Assembly: GCA_000341795.1 (NCBI GenBank) | Contig: AODO01000010.1 | Span: 186,001-250,000 of the forward strand | Length of the DNA stretch: 64,000 nucleotides | Direction: 5' to 3' | Source: Rhodococcus triatomae BKS 15-14 | Lineage (GTDB): Bacteria; Actinomycetota; Actinomycetes; Mycobacteriales; Mycobacteriaceae | In this document: piece after piece, positions 63,094 to 64,000 of the stretch | How the letters are laid out: each line of letters starts with the position of its first letter | How positions within the stretch are numbered: the first letter of the stretch is position 1 | Program-made: the position numbers and the translations under genes | Notes under the pieces: model-generated | Told to the model about the DNA's origin: nothing | The model's input: the letters and a program-made list of their open reading frames with translations, nothing else | The model's database searches: none

Positions 63094-64000
63094 TCGTCGA
63101 CGGTACGCCTGGACGCCTCAGAAGGGCGGTGGTTCGCTGTCGTCGCGCACGGGCACCTCACCGGCGCCTCGCCGCCCGACGACACGGGGTCTGGGCGGTC
63201 CGAGATCTTGAGTTGATGATGAAAGGCGCACAGGCACTGCAGGTTCGACACGATCGTCCACCCGCCGACGACGGGGTTCCGTGCCGAGAACTCCACGATG
63301 TGGTCGAGCTGACACTGTGCGGCGGGACGGTGACAGCCGGGGAACCGACAGTGTCGGTCGCGCGCCCTCACGAGCGCCGCCGTCGACGCGTCGGGCCGAT
63401 AGGCCAGCACCCGAGGAGACGGAACCGTCAGTCCGCCGTGCCCGTCTCGGTGCACACCGTTCACCAGCGCCGGATTCGTCTGCACGGCCACGAGAATCGC
63501 CTCGGCCATCGTTCCGACACCTGTCGGTGGCGCAGAGGGAGCCACCAGGGGTGCCGCCGTCCGACGACTCCCCCGTGCAAGGAACGACCGCACAGCCGAG
63601 TGCGGCGCAGGGAGGCCGGCAGTATCGGTGAGACCGAGCCCTTCCGCGAGGTCCACCAGTTCGACGAGCATCGCCTGCCACGTCCCGGAACGAGCCAGCC
63701 TGCGACCGAGTTCCGGATCGATCTGCCCGTGACCATGCAGGTATGCCGGTTCCGACACCAGACCGAGCAGCGTCTGCAGGTCGACGGTGATCTGTGTGAG
63801 TGGCGCCCGCCGCCCGGGCAACGCGGCCGCTCCCCGAGCGGAGCAGTCGTGGTGGCCGCACCGGCACCGAAGGTAGGGCTCACCGTGCATCAACGGCAAC
63901 AGGGCGTCGACCGACTTCTCCTGCCCACCACGCGGATCACGAGCGCACACCGTCTTCGTGAACTCTGCGATCAACTGCATCATCGCCTCGCCCTCCTCCG
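63084..64000 (-). CDS. DUF222/HNH endonuclease (13E12-repeat type), 5' end outside the window
   Basis: At least 305 codons; the frame is open to the window edge and continues upstream (the residues just before MMQLIAEFTKT are EEGEA), so the true start is outside. The N-terminal part is DUF222 (LMHGEPYLRCRCGHHDC and the TVDLQTLLGL element). The C-terminal HNH motif is CRFPGCHRPAAQCQLDHIVEF through NLQCLCAFHHQLK. Such proteins belong to the multicopy 13E12 family, often tied to mobile elements. The tail after HHQLK is unusual and runs over the start of the 66-residue gene. Confidence 0.85.
   Translation of the reverse strand, partial: EEGEAMMQLIAEFTKTVCARDPRGGQEKSVDALLPLMHGEPYLRCRCGHHDCSARGAAALPGRRAPLTQITVDLQTLLGLVSEPAYLHGHGQIDPELGRRLARSGTWQAMLVELVDLAEGLGLTDTAGLPAPHSAVRSFLARGSRRTAAPLVAPSAPPTGVGTMAEAILVAVQTNPALVNGVHRDGHGGLTVPSPRVLAYRPDASTAALVRARDRHCRFPGCHRPAAQCQLDHIVEFSARNPVVGGWTIVSNLQCLCAFHHQLKISDRPDPVSSGGEAPVRCPCATTANHRPSEASRRTVDEWT

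Noticed and set aside
63118-63240. Alternative minus-strand C-terminus for the HNH gene ending in DDSEPPPF
   Set aside because: The ending resembles those of some DUF222 proteins, but reaching it needs a frameshift just after HHQLK, and the annotated frame overlaps neatly with the next gene. Not enough to call a pseudogene.
62840-64000. Hidden jetD or jetD remnant after jetC
   Set aside because: Both strands and all frames were read. No Toprim-like or DUF2399-like sequence was recognised, and the space is used by the coiled-coil gene and the HNH gene.

Overview
The window is a high-GC actinobacterial chromosome segment with dense, mostly overlapping genes. It carries a Pup-proteasome locus (dop, pup, prcB, prcA, pafA, pafB, pafC, mpa), an MspA-type porin and a gene order closely matching the Mycobacterium tuberculosis region Rv2070c-Rv2125. 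Together these point to a mycolic-acid-containing member of the Mycobacteriales, most likely Rhodococcus/Prescottella. The genus is inferred from gene content; no rRNA or tRNA gene is present to confirm it.

Layout. 1-5,700: a broken ECF sigma-factor remnant, then a leftward cobalamin run (SDR, cobL, cobM, cobK, DUF4287 protein, alpha/beta-hydrolase) and a divergent F420-dependent biliverdin-reductase-like gene. 5,700-10,500: a secreted protein, an R2-like ligand-binding oxidase (R2lox), an M24 peptidase diverging from a 5'-3' exonuclease, and a Gln/Pro/Tyr-rich DUF4333 membrane protein. 10,600-18,200: helY, tatC, tatA, pafC, pafB and pafA. 18,200-23,200: a PAP2-diacylglycerol kinase fusion, then prcA, prcB, pup and dop. 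23,300-27,600: F420/FMN-binding protein, Nudix hydrolase, TetR regulator with a palindromic operator, the Mpa/ARC ATPase and a lipoprotein. 27,600-39,700: tRNA m1A58 methyltransferase, RecB-like nuclease, thioesterase, and the leftward chain metH-HAD-trhO-RluA-hisE-hisG, followed by a PAC2 protein and an MFS transporter. 39,700-55,700: alkyl sulfatase, ClC-type channel, SulP transporter, then nirB-nirD-narG-narH-narJ-narI and the porin. 55,700-64,000: a Wadjet-like operon (jetA, jetB, jetC) with no jetD in view, ended by a hairpin, followed by a converging coiled-coil mini-gene and a DUF222/HNH nuclease that runs off the window.

How the genes work together. The Pup-proteasome set is nearly complete: the Pup tag, its deamidase/depupylase Dop, ligase PafA, 20S core PrcAB and ATPase Mpa. 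PafBC, although co-located, are WYL-type DNA-damage response activators. Corrin synthesis (CobKLM) and its consumer MetH lie in the same window. The nir-nar cluster would reduce nitrate to nitrite (NarGHI) and on to ammonium (NirBD). Its flanking SulP and ClC genes share a palindromic DNA motif, which suggests a common regulator. Many genes appear to be transcribed leaderless: a TANNNT box lies 6-8 nt before an ATG or GTG at pafA, the PAP2 gene, dop, helY, pafB, metH, PAC2, the RecB-like gene, the Rv2074-like gene and jetA.

The most notable points are the Wadjet operon without JetD, the in-frame triplicated start region of cobL, and the shared palindrome at the anion-transporter promoters.
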